A model generated the notes under the pieces. It ran no database searches and was not told the DNA's origin. It worked only from the letters and a program-made list of their open reading frames with translations. From Ascidiaceihabitans sp029251465 (lineage in GTDB: Bacteria; Pseudomonadota; Alphaproteobacteria; Rhodobacterales; Rhodobacteraceae), in contig NZ_CP170633.1 of the NCBI RefSeq assembly GCF_042932805.1, positions 1,984,001 to 2,048,000 of the forward strand: DNA of 64,000 nt, read 5' to 3'. Of this stretch, positions 23,724 through 32,438 are shown in pieces; the first letter of the stretch is position 1, and every line of letters starts with the position of its first letter. Both the position numbers and the translations under genes were made by a program.

Positions 23724-25402
23724 GCAACCAGAAAATGAGCGTGATTGAACTGCAAATTCTGTGGAACCGTCTTATCGCCATCGTCGAGGAACAGGCGCAG
23801 ACATTGATGCGCACAGCGTTCAATCCGATTGTGCGCGAATCCGGTGATCTGTCTGCCGGGCTGTTTGACCTAAAGGGGCGCATGATTGCGCAGGCCGTGA
23901 CCGGAACGCCGGGGCACGTGAACACGATGGCAAATTCGGTGCGGTTCTTTTTGGACAAATACCCGCTCAAAGACATGCATCCAGAAGACATTTATCTGAC
24001 GAATGATCCGTGGAAAGCCGCAGGGCATTTGAATGACTTCATGCTGGTGCGCCCGTGTTTTCATCAGGGGCAGTTGATCGGCTTTACGTCTTGCACCAGC
24101 CACCTTGCCGATTTGGGCGGGCTTGGTTTTGGCCCCGATGGCTCTGATGTTTTGGACGAGGGACTGTTTGTACCGATTATCAAGCTTGTGGATGCCGGCA
24201 AGCTGGACGAGAATTTCATGTCCATTTTAAAATCCAACAGTCGGGTTCCAATCGAAGTCGAAGGCGACACCTATGCTTTGATGACTTGCGTTGAATGTGG
24301 CAGCCGGCGCACATCGGAGTGTATGGCTGACATCGGGATCACCGATCTGGTCCAGATTTCCGACTACATCATCGATACATCGCGCGATCAAACGCGCGCA
24401 TTGATCAACGCGTTACCCCAAGGGGTCTATCACTATGACATGCGCGTCGATGGATATGATGCGCCGCTGGATCTGGTCGCGAAAATGACAATCGGCAAAG
24501 GTGACATTACGGTTGATTTTTCAGGCTCGTCCGGACGATCAGCGAAAGGCATCAACTGCCCGCTCAACTACGCCAGTGCCTATGCCTGTTTCGCGCTGAA
24601 ATGCGCCTTGGCCCCCGATATCCCCAACAACGAAGGGGCCTTGGCCCCCTTGGTGATAACCGCCCCTGCCGACAGCATTGTAAATGCGCAATATCCGGCA
24701 CCCGTCGCGATGCGGCACGTTGTGGGGCAATTGTTGCCCGATGTGATCTTTGGATGCCTGCACCAAGCGGTACCGGGCCGCGTGCCAGCCGAGGGCACCT
24801 GTTGCTTGTGGGACCTGCCGATGCGCGGTGGGTATTCCGGCAGCGGGCACACCAAATTTGCAACCGAATTGGTCCACAACGGCGGAACCGGCGGGCGCTT
24901 TGGCAAGGACGGTTTGTCGGCCACAGCCTTTCCCAGCGGCGTCATGGGATCACTGGTCGAGATCACAGAAAGCGTGTCACCCCTGATTATCTGGCGGCGC
25001 GAATATCGCCCGGATTCCGGCGGCGCTGGCGAATTCCGAGGGGGTTTGGGCCAAATTCTTGAAATCTCCAGCAGCGAAGACGCCTCCATTTCGCTGTTTG
25101 CGGCACTGGATCGGATTTATCACGCACCGCGCGGACGCGAAGGCGGCAAAGACGGTGAATGCGGTGCCCTAAGCCTAAGCAACGGAGCGCAATTGCGTCC
25201 GAAAGGCGAACAGGTCATTCCCGCAGGCGAGCGGCTGATTGTTTTGACACCGGGTGGTGCCGGATACGGCAACCCGCACGACCGCGATCCCGCCCTGATC
25301 GCGCAGGACATCGAATTTGGTCTCACGAGCCCGGAACATGCTACGTCTCAGTATGGTGATCTGGCAGACCCCAAAACCACACCCGAGCGAGAAACATCAT
25401 GA
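23720..25402 (+). CDS. hyuB: HyuB, hydantoinase/oxoprolinase subunit B
   Basis: The 560-residue B subunit of the ATP-dependent hydantoinase/oxoprolinase has the family N-terminus LQILWNRLIAIVEEQAQTL and the block RESGDLSAGLFD. It also has YLTNDPWKAAGHLND and the C-terminal glycine-rich LTPGGAGYGNP. Length is normal. It overlaps hyuA by 4 bp and the PLP-enzyme gene by 4 bp, so A and B subunits are made in a coupled way. The pair is a clear heteromeric enzyme; the substrate (hydantoin, oxoproline or a related ring) is open. Confidence 0.93.
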   Translation: MSNQKMSVIELQILWNRLIAIVEEQAQTLMRTAFNPIVRESGDLSAGLFDLKGRMIAQAVTGTPGHVNTMANSVRFFLDKYPLKDMHPEDIYLTNDPWKAAGHLNDFMLVRPCFHQGQLIGFTSCTSHLADLGGLGFGPDGSDVLDEGLFVPIIKLVDAGKLDENFMSILKSNSRVPIEVEGDTYALMTCVECGSRRTSECMADIGITDLVQISDYIIDTSRDQTRALINALPQGVYHYDMRVDGYDAPLDLVAKMTIGKGDITVDFSGSSGRSAKGINCPLNYASAYACFALKCALAPDIPNNEGALAPLVITAPADSIVNAQYPAPVAMRHVVGQLLPDVIFGCLHQAVPGRVPAEGTCCLWDLPMRGGYSGSGHTKFATELVHNGGTGGRFGKDGLSATAFPSGVMGSLVEITESVSPLIIWRREYRPDSGGAGEFRGGLGQILEISSSEDASISLFAALDRIYHAPRGREGGKDGECGALSLSNGAQLRPKGEQVIPAGERLIVLTPGGAGYGNPHDRDPALIAQDIEFGLTSPEHATSQYGDLADPKTTPERETS

Positions 25403-26571
25403 CCCAAAAACGTCATCCCGAAACCCTGACAGCAACCGCCCTGGGCTGGAGCGATCCTGAAACCGATGCGATGGCGATGCCATTGCGCCCCTCGACGTCT
25501 TTTCTGCGTGATCCTAACGATTTAGACCGCACAGGCCGGATGTTCACCCGGGACGACAACCCGACATTCGCCCAACCGGAAGCCTTGATAAATGCACTAG
25601 AAGGTGGTGCGGGATGCCTCTTGTTTGCGTCAGGCATGGCTGCGATTACATCGGTGTTTCAGCGCCTTACCCCCGGTGACCACGTGATTTTGCCGGAACT
25701 GGTGTATTCCGGTTTGCGAGATTGGATGAACATCCACGGCGTGCGTTGGGGGCTAGAGGTGTCCTATGTTGATTTCAGCGAACTGGCCTTGGTTCAGGCG
25801 GCCATCATTCAGGGTAAAACCAAAGTAATCTGGCTGGAAACGCCGAGCAATCCGACGTGGGGCATCACCGACATTGCGGCGATTTCGACAGTGGCCCACG
25901 CGGCTGGTGTTTTGGTGGCGATCGACAATACCGTTGCCACCCCGATCCTGACGCGCCCGCTAGAACATGGCGCGGACATCGTTGTGCATTCGTGTTCAAA
26001 ATACATGAACGGTCATGGGGACCTGATCGCTGGCGCGGTTGTTGTGGCGCATGGGCAATCCGCGATCCTGAGCGACATGCAAAAACTGCGCAACGAATAT
26101 GGCGGAGTTCTGGGCAGTTTCGAAACATGGTTGTTGCTGCGTGGCATGCGCACGTTGTCCGTGCGGGTCAAAACGGCCTCGATAAGTGCTTTGAAGATAG
26201 CGGAATTCCTGGATGGCTGCGGCGCTGTCCAACAGGTTTTATACCCTGGCCTACCGCATCATCCCGGTCACGACATCGCAGCCAAGCAAATGACCGGCGG
26301 ATTTGGCGGCATGTTGTCTTTTCGACTAAAAGGCGGTGAGGTGGCTGCGAAAATTCTCGCGGGTAAGGTTCAGATCATCAGACAAGCGATTTCCTTTGGC
26401 AGCACCGAGACCGTCATCGAACATCGCGCCGGTATGGAAAAAACGGATTCCCCAACCCCACGAGACATGTTGCGCGTCTCTGTCGGGCTGGAGCACACGG
26501 ATGATCTGATCGCGGATTTGCAGCACGCGATGGACGCGATGCAACTGGAACTGGATGCACCAGATGCGTAA
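25399..26571 (+). CDS. PLP-dependent Cys/Met-metabolism enzyme (gamma-lyase/synthase family)
   Basis: The 390-residue fold-type I PLP enzyme is of the cystathionine gamma-synthase/lyase group. The Schiff-base lysine is K201 in HSCSKYMNGHGD. GCLLFASGMAAI (cofactor phosphate), WLETPSNPT and IDNTVATP are intact. Members catalyse beta- or gamma-eliminations or replacements on amino acids such as methionine, homocysteine or cystathionine. Being embedded in a hydantoinase operon, it probably acts on an amino acid released from, or feeding into, that pathway. It overlaps hyuB by 4 bp. Confidence 0.9.
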   Translation: MTQKRHPETLTATALGWSDPETDAMAMPLRPSTSFLRDPNDLDRTGRMFTRDDNPTFAQPEALINALEGGAGCLLFASGMAAITSVFQRLTPGDHVILPELVYSGLRDWMNIHGVRWGLEVSYVDFSELALVQAAIIQGKTKVIWLETPSNPTWGITDIAAISTVAHAAGVLVAIDNTVATPILTRPLEHGADIVVHSCSKYMNGHGDLIAGAVVVAHGQSAILSDMQKLRNEYGGVLGSFETWLLLRGMRTLSVRVKTASISALKIAEFLDGCGAVQQVLYPGLPHHPGHDIAAKQMTGGFGGMLSFRLKGGEVAAKILAGKVQIIRQAISFGSTETVIEHRAGMEKTDSPTPRDMLRVSVGLEHTDDLIADLQHAMDAMQLELDAPDA

Positions 26572-27328
26572 AATCATACCCTATGCACCACGATCAACGC
26601 GCATCGGTCTGATCGTTCCGTCGTCAAATACAAATGTCGAACCTGATTGCGTGTCCCTTTGCCCCGCAGGCGTCACGATCCACAGCGCGCGCAGCGGCGG
26701 TTATGATGTCGAGGCGATCCCTGATTCAAACGAAATGCGAAACTTTGTGCGCCAGTCTCTGGATCAGAACTGCCAAGACTTGATGGATGCCCGCGTGGAC
26801 ATCATCGCTTATGGCTGCACCTCTGCGACGCTTGCGGATGGCCCGGCGTTTGATGCCGAATTTTGCCAAAACCTGACCGCGATGACCGGCCGACCCGCGA
26901 TCACGACTGCAGGTGCGCTTGTGACTGCTGTGCACCAGATTGGGGCAACTCGGGTCGCGTTCACCTCGCCTTACGTGAAAATCCTAAGCGATGAGGCTGT
27001 CAGTTACCTGACACAATGTGGCATTGAGGTGGTGAACACCGCCAGCTTTGATCAAAGACTAAGCAGTCTTGAGCAGAACGCGCTGACGCCACAAGACGCC
27101 TATAACATGGCCCTAAAGGCAGACCACAAAGATGCCCAAGCCATCGTAATTTCCTGCACTGATTACCGCGCCCTAGAGGCCGTTCCCGCCATCGAGCACG
27201 CCTTGGGAAAACCCGTTATCACCAGCAACCAAGCTTTGATGTTTGCCTGTCTCAAGCGGCTTAGCATTCCGTGTGCAGATTTGGCGGGCGGTGGTCATTT
27301 GTTTACGCAATTCGGTGCGATGACGTGA
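26555..27328 (+). CDS. Asp/Glu racemase-fold protein (maleate isomerase/arylmalonate decarboxylase-like)
   Basis: The 257-residue protein begins with the typical GLIVPSSNTNVEPD signature of the maleate cis-trans isomerase/AMDase branch of the Asp/Glu/hydantoin racemase superfamily. Both catalytic cysteines are visible, C88 in AYGCTSAT and C201 in ISCTDYRA. ATG at 26555 overlaps the previous gene by 17 bp; a second ATG is at 26564. Reaction types in the family include cis-trans isomerisation, decarboxylation and racemisation. With HyuA/HyuB next to it, racemisation or isomerisation of a ring-derived acid is a reasonable inference. Confidence 0.85.
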   Translation: MHQMRKIIPYAPRSTRIGLIVPSSNTNVEPDCVSLCPAGVTIHSARSGGYDVEAIPDSNEMRNFVRQSLDQNCQDLMDARVDIIAYGCTSATLADGPAFDAEFCQNLTAMTGRPAITTAGALVTAVHQIGATRVAFTSPYVKILSDEAVSYLTQCGIEVVNTASFDQRLSSLEQNALTPQDAYNMALKADHKDAQAIVISCTDYRALEAVPAIEHALGKPVITSNQALMFACLKRLSIPCADLAGGGHLFTQFGAMT

Positions 27329-27783
27329 ACATCGCGGCACGATTGGATCAATTGGGCCTGACCCTTCCCCCCTCGCCTGCCCCCGCGGCGCATTACTTGC
27401 CGTGGCGCGCCGCGAAGAAAACCATCTACCTTGCAGGACAAACGCCAAAAGAAGGGTCTGTTTTAAAGTACCAAGGTCAAATTGGCCGCGATTTAACAGT
27501 GGCCCAAGGGTATGACGCCGCAACACTGTGCGCGATGCGTTTGCTCAGCGCATTGCAGGACGCCGTCGGTGATTTGGATCGTGTAGAGCGTGTCGTGAAA
27601 GTGACGGTGTTTGTGAATACGGCATCCGATTTCACCCAACATGCACAGGTCGCAAATGGGGCGTCCGATCTGCTGTGCGCGCTCTTTGGGGATGCGGGCC
27701 AACATGCCAGATCTGCGGTGGGCGCATCTGCGTTGCCGGGCAATGCCGCTGTTGAAATAGAAATGATTGCCCAGCGCGTTTAA
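27325..27783 (+). CDS. RidA/YjgF-family protein lacking the archetypal arginine
   Basis: The GTG at 27325 overlaps the previous stop (GTGA) and gives 152 residues. The YjgF/RidA trimer fold is indicated by IYLAGQTP, GDLDRVERVVKVTVFVN and the C-terminal VEIEMIAQ. In RidA the active-site arginine lies in ARLPKD ahead of IEIEAIA; here the aligned segment is SALPGNAAVEIE, with alanine at that place. It is therefore likely outside the imine-deaminase RidA subgroup and may act in the specific pathway of this operon. Confidence 0.85.
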   Translation: MNIAARLDQLGLTLPPSPAPAAHYLPWRAAKKTIYLAGQTPKEGSVLKYQGQIGRDLTVAQGYDAATLCAMRLLSALQDAVGDLDRVERVVKVTVFVNTASDFTQHAQVANGASDLLCALFGDAGQHARSAVGASALPGNAAVEIEMIAQRV

Positions 27784-27830
27784 ATGCCGGAGGGTGCATC
27801 TACCTGAACCCATGCTGGTCGTGAAACCCC

Positions 27831-28697
27831 ATGAATATAGAAACTCTCAATACGTTTTTGTTGCTGTCAGAGACAGGGAATTTCAGCCGTGTGGCAGAGA
27901 AATCCAACCTGACACAATCGACGGTCAGTGCGCGCATTCGAGTTCTGGAAAACAGCCTTGATGTTAAACTGTTTGAACGTACGCCGTCCGGTGTTCTGTT
28001 AACCGAAGCCGGTCAAAAATTCTACAAATACGCAGCCTCCATGCGGCAACTTTGGCAACAGGGTCGCCAAGAAATGGTGCGCTCTGCGAACCCCAAAAAG
28101 ACGATCGGGCTGGGTTTGCACATGACAATGTGGCGTCGATTTATGCCCGATTGGCTGGTCTGGATGGAGAAGCATCATCCTGATTTGTCCTTGCATGTAG
28201 AGGCCGATTATTCTGAACGCTTGGTTGATTATCTGTCCCAAGGTGTTCTTGATCTGGCCATCACCCACATGCCAACCGCAGTGCCAGAGCTGGTCGTCGA
28301 ACCCTTCATGGAAGACGAACTGGTGATGGTGTCGCGCAAAAAGCGGCATTTTAAATCCTGTGATCCGAACGGCTACGTCTTTGTCGACTGGAGCTATGGA
28401 TATCGAGAAGAGCACCAGGAAAAGCTGCCCGAATTTGCAGTGTCCAACATGAACATCGGCTACGGCGAAATCGCTCTGGAATATCTTCGCGTCAGTGAGA
28501 GTTATGCATATATGCCAAGCGCTTATGTGTCAGGCGACATTCAAAATAACCTGCTACACGTAGTAACAGACGCACCGGTTCTGAACCGACCATCCTATCT
28601 GGTCTACGCTCAGCACCCAAGCAACCACGACGCCCTAAAAGCCGCGATAGACGGCTTGCGCTGCTCAAACAACGGCCTGCATGCGCCACCCTGCTAA
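27831..28697 (+). CDS. LysR-family transcriptional regulator
   Basis: The 288-residue protein has a clear N-terminal HTH (SETGNFSRVAEKSNLTQSTV region) and a LysR effector domain. It follows the RidA-like gene by 47 bp on the same strand and is the only regulator in the hydantoinase cluster, so it is the likely controller of hyuA-hyuB and the rest. Its ATG at 27831 lacks a strong Shine-Dalgarno sequence. The inducer is unknown. Confidence 0.88.
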   Translation: MNIETLNTFLLLSETGNFSRVAEKSNLTQSTVSARIRVLENSLDVKLFERTPSGVLLTEAGQKFYKYAASMRQLWQQGRQEMVRSANPKKTIGLGLHMTMWRRFMPDWLVWMEKHHPDLSLHVEADYSERLVDYLSQGVLDLAITHMPTAVPELVVEPFMEDELVMVSRKKRHFKSCDPNGYVFVDWSYGYREEHQEKLPEFAVSNMNIGYGEIALEYLRVSESYAYMPSAYVSGDIQNNLLHVVTDAPVLNRPSYLVYAQHPSNHDALKAAIDGLRCSNNGLHAPPC

Positions 28698-29290
28698 GAA
28701 TCCCTGCGTGCACGATGGATTCACAGAAAATGGCGGAGACGCAGACACGTCAGTAAATCGTTGGCGTAGTTTATCTGGTTTGAATTTCACGATTCTCATC
28801 CACAGCACAAAATGCGCGGCAACAGAAATCAACCAAATGCAGTGAACGCATCTTTGGCCATCGGTTCAATGGACGAAGCCCTATACTGCGTCAGCGCGCC
28901 GCCAGCTTATGGCGCTGATGACAGGCCAATGTGAGACACAGCAGAACCACCGCGCAAAGGTTTTTGGGCGTGATTGAATCGCGTGGCCACTGCGCTTTGA
29001 GAAAGCCCAAATGACACATTTTGGTCCGTAAATACCTCTTAGTTCTCCATAAGCAGTTCCGAACAGTATTCAGGTGTGCTTAAATACGTTGAGAGAGGTT
29101 TCTCTCAGATGGTTTTCACAGGTTAAGAGCAATGAGACTACAGGCAAGGTCTGCGCGTCGAGGCGTTGTTTTGTGTCAACAATATCCGCCGAAGATTGAA
29201 TAGAAGTTCTGCTGGTCGTCAAGTTTGTGCCCTTTGAGCATTTCCATCCGCATGACAGAACGCGTAGAAAACAGAATTAGTAGAAAAATT
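28698..29290. other. Intergenic region, no gene seen
   Basis: About 590 bp between the LysR gene and the GT25 gene. All frames on both strands are broken by stops, and I see no RNA gene, strong terminator or repeat. It may contain decayed coding sequence, but no family could be named. Confidence 0.5.
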
Positions 29291-30115
29291 ATGAACGTCT
29301 TTTTCATCAACCTTGATCGTAGCGATATTCGGAAAGATTACATGCTACGTCATTTTGAAAAACATGGCATCAAGAATGTCCGCCGTTGGTCTGCAACTGA
29401 TGCCGCTAGCCCAGATTTTGAACGCCCAAAAGGCTACAAGCCCGGGCATGGCCGTCGCTGGGAGCTGACCCAAAGTGCATTGGCGACCTTTGAAAGCCAC
29501 CGTCTTTTGTGGGCGCATATTGCGCAAGGGGCCGAGCCATATGGTGTGGTGTTCGAAGATGACGTTCTTTTAATGCCATCTGCCTCCGAGCGGATCTTGA
29601 CGTTAGTACAGCATTGCGACGACTTCGATGTGATCAGGCTGGATACCACACCGCAGAAAATGTACCTTGGCCCCTTGCAGGACATCGGCAATGTCCAAGT
29701 GCGTCCTATGCTGCAAACGACTGCCAGCGCCGCGGCCTACATTCTGAGCAGATCAGCCTGTCAGCGACTGTTGAACGAGGCCGAGCTTTATTCAGATCAT
29801 CTTGATGATTTCCTGTTCACACCACGAGAAGGCTTGCGTGTTTACCAGCTCTGCCCGGCGATCGGTATTCAACATGTTTGGGCCCCTGGCCAAGCTGACG
29901 AAACGCCCCCAGCAGAAATCACGCGAAGTGAACGCCTCGCTGATCCGAAAGTGAATAAACCCACGAATAAGGGCCCGCTGGGATTTCGTTTGAAAAAAGA
30001 GGGCAATCGGCTGCTCACCCGTAGGATCTATGCAAAATCGCGCGACAGAAAAGTGCTCAGTGAGGGCGGTTTTGTAGGTGCGATGCCGTTGGAAGGTGCG
30101 CCATCCGATACCTAG
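29291..30115 (+). CDS. Glycosyltransferase family 25 (LPS/surface glycan)
   Basis: From the ATG at 29291 the protein has 274 residues and starts MNVFFINLDRSDIRK, the usual GT25 opening. The GYKPGHGRRWELTQSALA region and the FEDDVLLM motif (acidic metal/donor site) are intact. GT25 enzymes transfer sugars, often galactose, onto LPS core or other surface glycans. Earlier in-frame starts (ATG 29252, TTG 29225) only add a poorly conserved tail. It converges on a GT2 gene with a 4-bp overlap of the two 3' ends. Confidence 0.85.
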   Translation: MNVFFINLDRSDIRKDYMLRHFEKHGIKNVRRWSATDAASPDFERPKGYKPGHGRRWELTQSALATFESHRLLWAHIAQGAEPYGVVFEDDVLLMPSASERILTLVQHCDDFDVIRLDTTPQKMYLGPLQDIGNVQVRPMLQTTASAAAYILSRSACQRLLNEAELYSDHLDDFLFTPREGLRVYQLCPAIGIQHVWAPGQADETPPAEITRSERLADPKVNKPTNKGPLGFRLKKEGNRLLTRRIYAKSRDRKVLSEGGFVGAMPLEGAPSDT

Positions 30116-31017
30116 CGGCGGTGATACTTGCGGTATTTTCCCAACAGCAGCGGCTCCAACCGGTAGGTGTCGCTGGCTGCCGTGTGATAGCATAAGAACC
30201 AATAGGCAATTCGTGCCCGCAGAGTCGCAGGCTGTATAAAGCGGCGATGTGACCACAGGATCGCGTGGTATTTTACCCGCCGCTTGAGCATCTTAATCGC
30301 GCGTTTTTCTGCGTAGGCGCGAAAGGAATCAGAGCCCGCGCGCCACCTGAAATGTGTTTTGGGTGAATAGACCAGTTGGCCCCGCAGCAGAAAATGAAGC
30401 GTAAGCATTCTGTCACCGGCCCACAGATGGGGAAATTCTGATGCAGAGCTGAGCATCAGATCGCGCGCCATTTGCCCCCGATAAATGCCGTAGTACCACG
30501 ATGCCGGAAAGACGATCCGCTTAAATCCACGCTTAGGGTTTGCGTATTGTTTGCTGTCCAAAATGGCGGGGTCGACGCCAACGGGTTCGTCATTTGTCTC
30601 ACCGATCTTGACGACATCCCCTACTGCCACCAGCGCTTTTGGATTGGCCACCAACATCTCATACAGAACTTCGACAAAATTGGGCGCAAGTGCGTCGTCA
30701 TGCGCAAGGGCTGCAAAGAATGCGTGCCGCTTTGTGACATGGGCGTAGGCGCGGTCAAAGTTCTCTTTGGCAGAAAGGAATTCAGATGCTGGATGCAGTT
30801 CGAAGTTCGGATAACGATCAACGAAGTCCTGTGCGATTTCAACGGTATCATCAGTTGAACAGTTCTCGAAGATGTAAACCTTGTGCGGGGCCAAGGTCTG
30901 CTCTGCGAGAGACGTCAGAGCATCCTTGAGATGCTTGGCACCATTGTGAACCGGGATAAAATAAGCAATATCAGCTTCTTCACCCCTTACTTTCTCTGGA
31001 TCATCATACAGCGACAA
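30112..31017 (-). CDS. Glycosyltransferase family 2
   Basis: The 301-residue GT-A fold enzyme has IAYFIPVHNGAKHLKDAL at its start, ENCSTDDT, and AALAHDDALAP as the metal-binding DxD-like site. It has no membrane helix at the N-terminus. The start is a TTG at 31017; I see no better ATG or GTG. It probably adds a sugar to a surface polysaccharide or lipid, like its convergent GT25 neighbour. It is the last normal chromosomal gene before the island boundary at about 31255. Confidence 0.82.
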   Translation of the reverse strand: MSLYDDPEKVRGEEADIAYFIPVHNGAKHLKDALTSLAEQTLAPHKVYIFENCSTDDTVEIAQDFVDRYPNFELHPASEFLSAKENFDRAYAHVTKRHAFFAALAHDDALAPNFVEVLYEMLVANPKALVAVGDVVKIGETNDEPVGVDPAILDSKQYANPKRGFKRIVFPASWYYGIYRGQMARDLMLSSASEFPHLWAGDRMLTLHFLLRGQLVYSPKTHFRWRAGSDSFRAYAEKRAIKMLKRRVKYHAILWSHRRFIQPATLRARIAYWFLCYHTAASDTYRLEPLLLGKYRKYHRR

Positions 31018-31504
31018 TGGCGTTCTTTCTTTGAAAGGTTCTTTGTAAATCAGCGCTTTATCTTAGTTTTTGTCGCTTTTTACAATACGCAACAACATCT
31101 AGGCCCGCGTTCCTTATCGGCTACTCGAAAGCAGTTTGACCTTCCACGCAACCAATTCAAACGCGCATATCATCCGAGGATGCGACCCCTTTACGGACCC
31201 TACTTCGGACACTTTCGGTGCGATACAATCATTTTAAATCAACGCGTTAGATGGGTGGCGGAGACGAAGTCCGACGATCAAAATTCTAATACTGAGCTAA
31301 GTGTCTGTTATATATCAATAATGTGGAACCTCACATTTCGCGCTGTGTAGCAAAATGAGTAGCAAATCTCAGCGATATCCTGCGGCAACGGAGGCGAGTG
31401 CCGGATTGTCCATGAGTTAGAAAGGTATATAATAAAAACAATCACTTGTGACATTTTCGAGTTGCCGCTGAATCACATTATGCAACGTCGCCACTTATCC
31501 ACCG
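31018..31504. other. Intergenic region holding the outer island boundary
   Basis: About 490 bp without a credible gene. It contains the outermost copy of the tRNA-Ser 3' end at 31255-31269. Left of it is the upstream region of the GT2 gene; right of it is island DNA of lower GC. Confidence 0.6.
31255..31273 (+). repeat. att-like direct repeat, outermost copy
   Basis: GTGGCGGAGACGAAGTCCG is identical over 19 bp to 40886-40904. Its first 15 bp match the 3' end of tRNA-Ser at 47115-47129, all in the same orientation. Confidence 0.8.
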
Positions 31505-32197
31505 TTAGAACCGCCTACGACGAGGGTATCGGCTTCGAACCGGCTCTCCAAACTGGACACGAGGCAGCGGTTTTCCTTCGATAATCGACTGTACGAACTC
31601 TGCCTTGGGGAAGTCGAACAGGTATCGTCTGCGTCCTTGGGCTGCTGTGAGTAAGCACAAGTTATCACCGCCATAGTCAAACCCAACAATCCGTCCCAGC
31701 GATCCCCATTCTTTGAGGAGCCGTGTTTCTTCAACATAAACAGTATGGATATCGACACCGTCAAATCGCTCAGAGTAGCTATATTCCAGCATTTGCGCGT
31801 ATTGCTTCGCATCAGTTGGTCGGCGGGTGGCGTCAATGATCCAGATTACTTGATCGTAGAATGTCGTGCGCTTAACAACTTCGTCCGGCTTAATCGCGGA
31901 ATGTTGAAACTCGATTGTGAGACCCTCAGGGGTTTTGATGTCAGCGATATGTAATTCTCCGTGAGCATCGCGCGCCGGGATTTCTTGCCAGTCAGATGAG
32001 AACTTATTTTTCCAATCGCGATGCCACTGTGTCTCATTTTCCCACCACCGATCACAATGGCGTCGCCCCTTGTGTGCCCAATGCCAGACTTTTTTTGTTC
32101 CACAACGCGCCAACATTTCTGCACCGCAGCCGGGGCAGACACCGGCAGCTCTGGGTGTCGCTTCGATACGTCTGTTTTCAGATAAAGCAAAATGCAT
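31505..32197 (-). CDS. CoiA-like nuclease-domain protein
   Basis: This ~230-residue protein resembles the competence protein CoiA family: a CPGCG...CG zinc-finger-like start, HWAHKGRRHCDRWWENETQ, then HIADIKTPEGLTIEFQHS. The last segment has the D-x-K and Q features of a restriction-endonuclease-like active site. I start it at the ATG at 32197 (MHFALSENRRIEA), the usual family start; an in-frame ATG at 32260 preceded by GGGGGA is also possible. It stands divergent to the ABC-3C operon inside the island. A role in DNA processing or defence is inferred. Confidence 0.82.
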   Translation of the reverse strand: MHFALSENRRIEATPRAAGVCPGCGAEMLARCGTKKVWHWAHKGRRHCDRWWENETQWHRDWKNKFSSDWQEIPARDAHGELHIADIKTPEGLTIEFQHSAIKPDEVVKRTTFYDQVIWIIDATRRPTDAKQYAQMLEYSYSERFDGVDIHTVYVEETRLLKEWGSLGRIVGFDYGGDNLCLLTAAQGRRRYLFDFPKAEFVQSIIEGKPLPRVQFGEPVRSRYPRRRRF

Positions 32198-32438
32198 GGC
32201 GTTGAGGTGGTTGCTTGGCCGGAATATTCCAAGGGGTAGCGACACAATTTCTGGATACATTCCCCCAACGGCTGCGGCCTCAAACGACCAATGAATAGAG
32301 CGAGAGCATCACCTCCTGTCGTACAGCCCACGCCCGAACCGCTTTTGTATCACCCTCTCGCCATGATTACTTACCACTTGATAATTTAAACCTAGGCGTG
32401 CAGCTTGAAATCAATGACTTTTTGGGGTGATTGTTTGA

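Noticed and set aside
28698..29290. Possible transposase remnant between LysR and GT25
   Set aside because: Short hydrophobic and basic stretches appear in several frames, but none could be matched to a transposase motif with inverted repeats.
30883..31350. Plus-strand frame of 155 codons across the outer att copy
   Set aside because: It overlaps the GT2 start in antisense, has no family features, and crosses a composition change.
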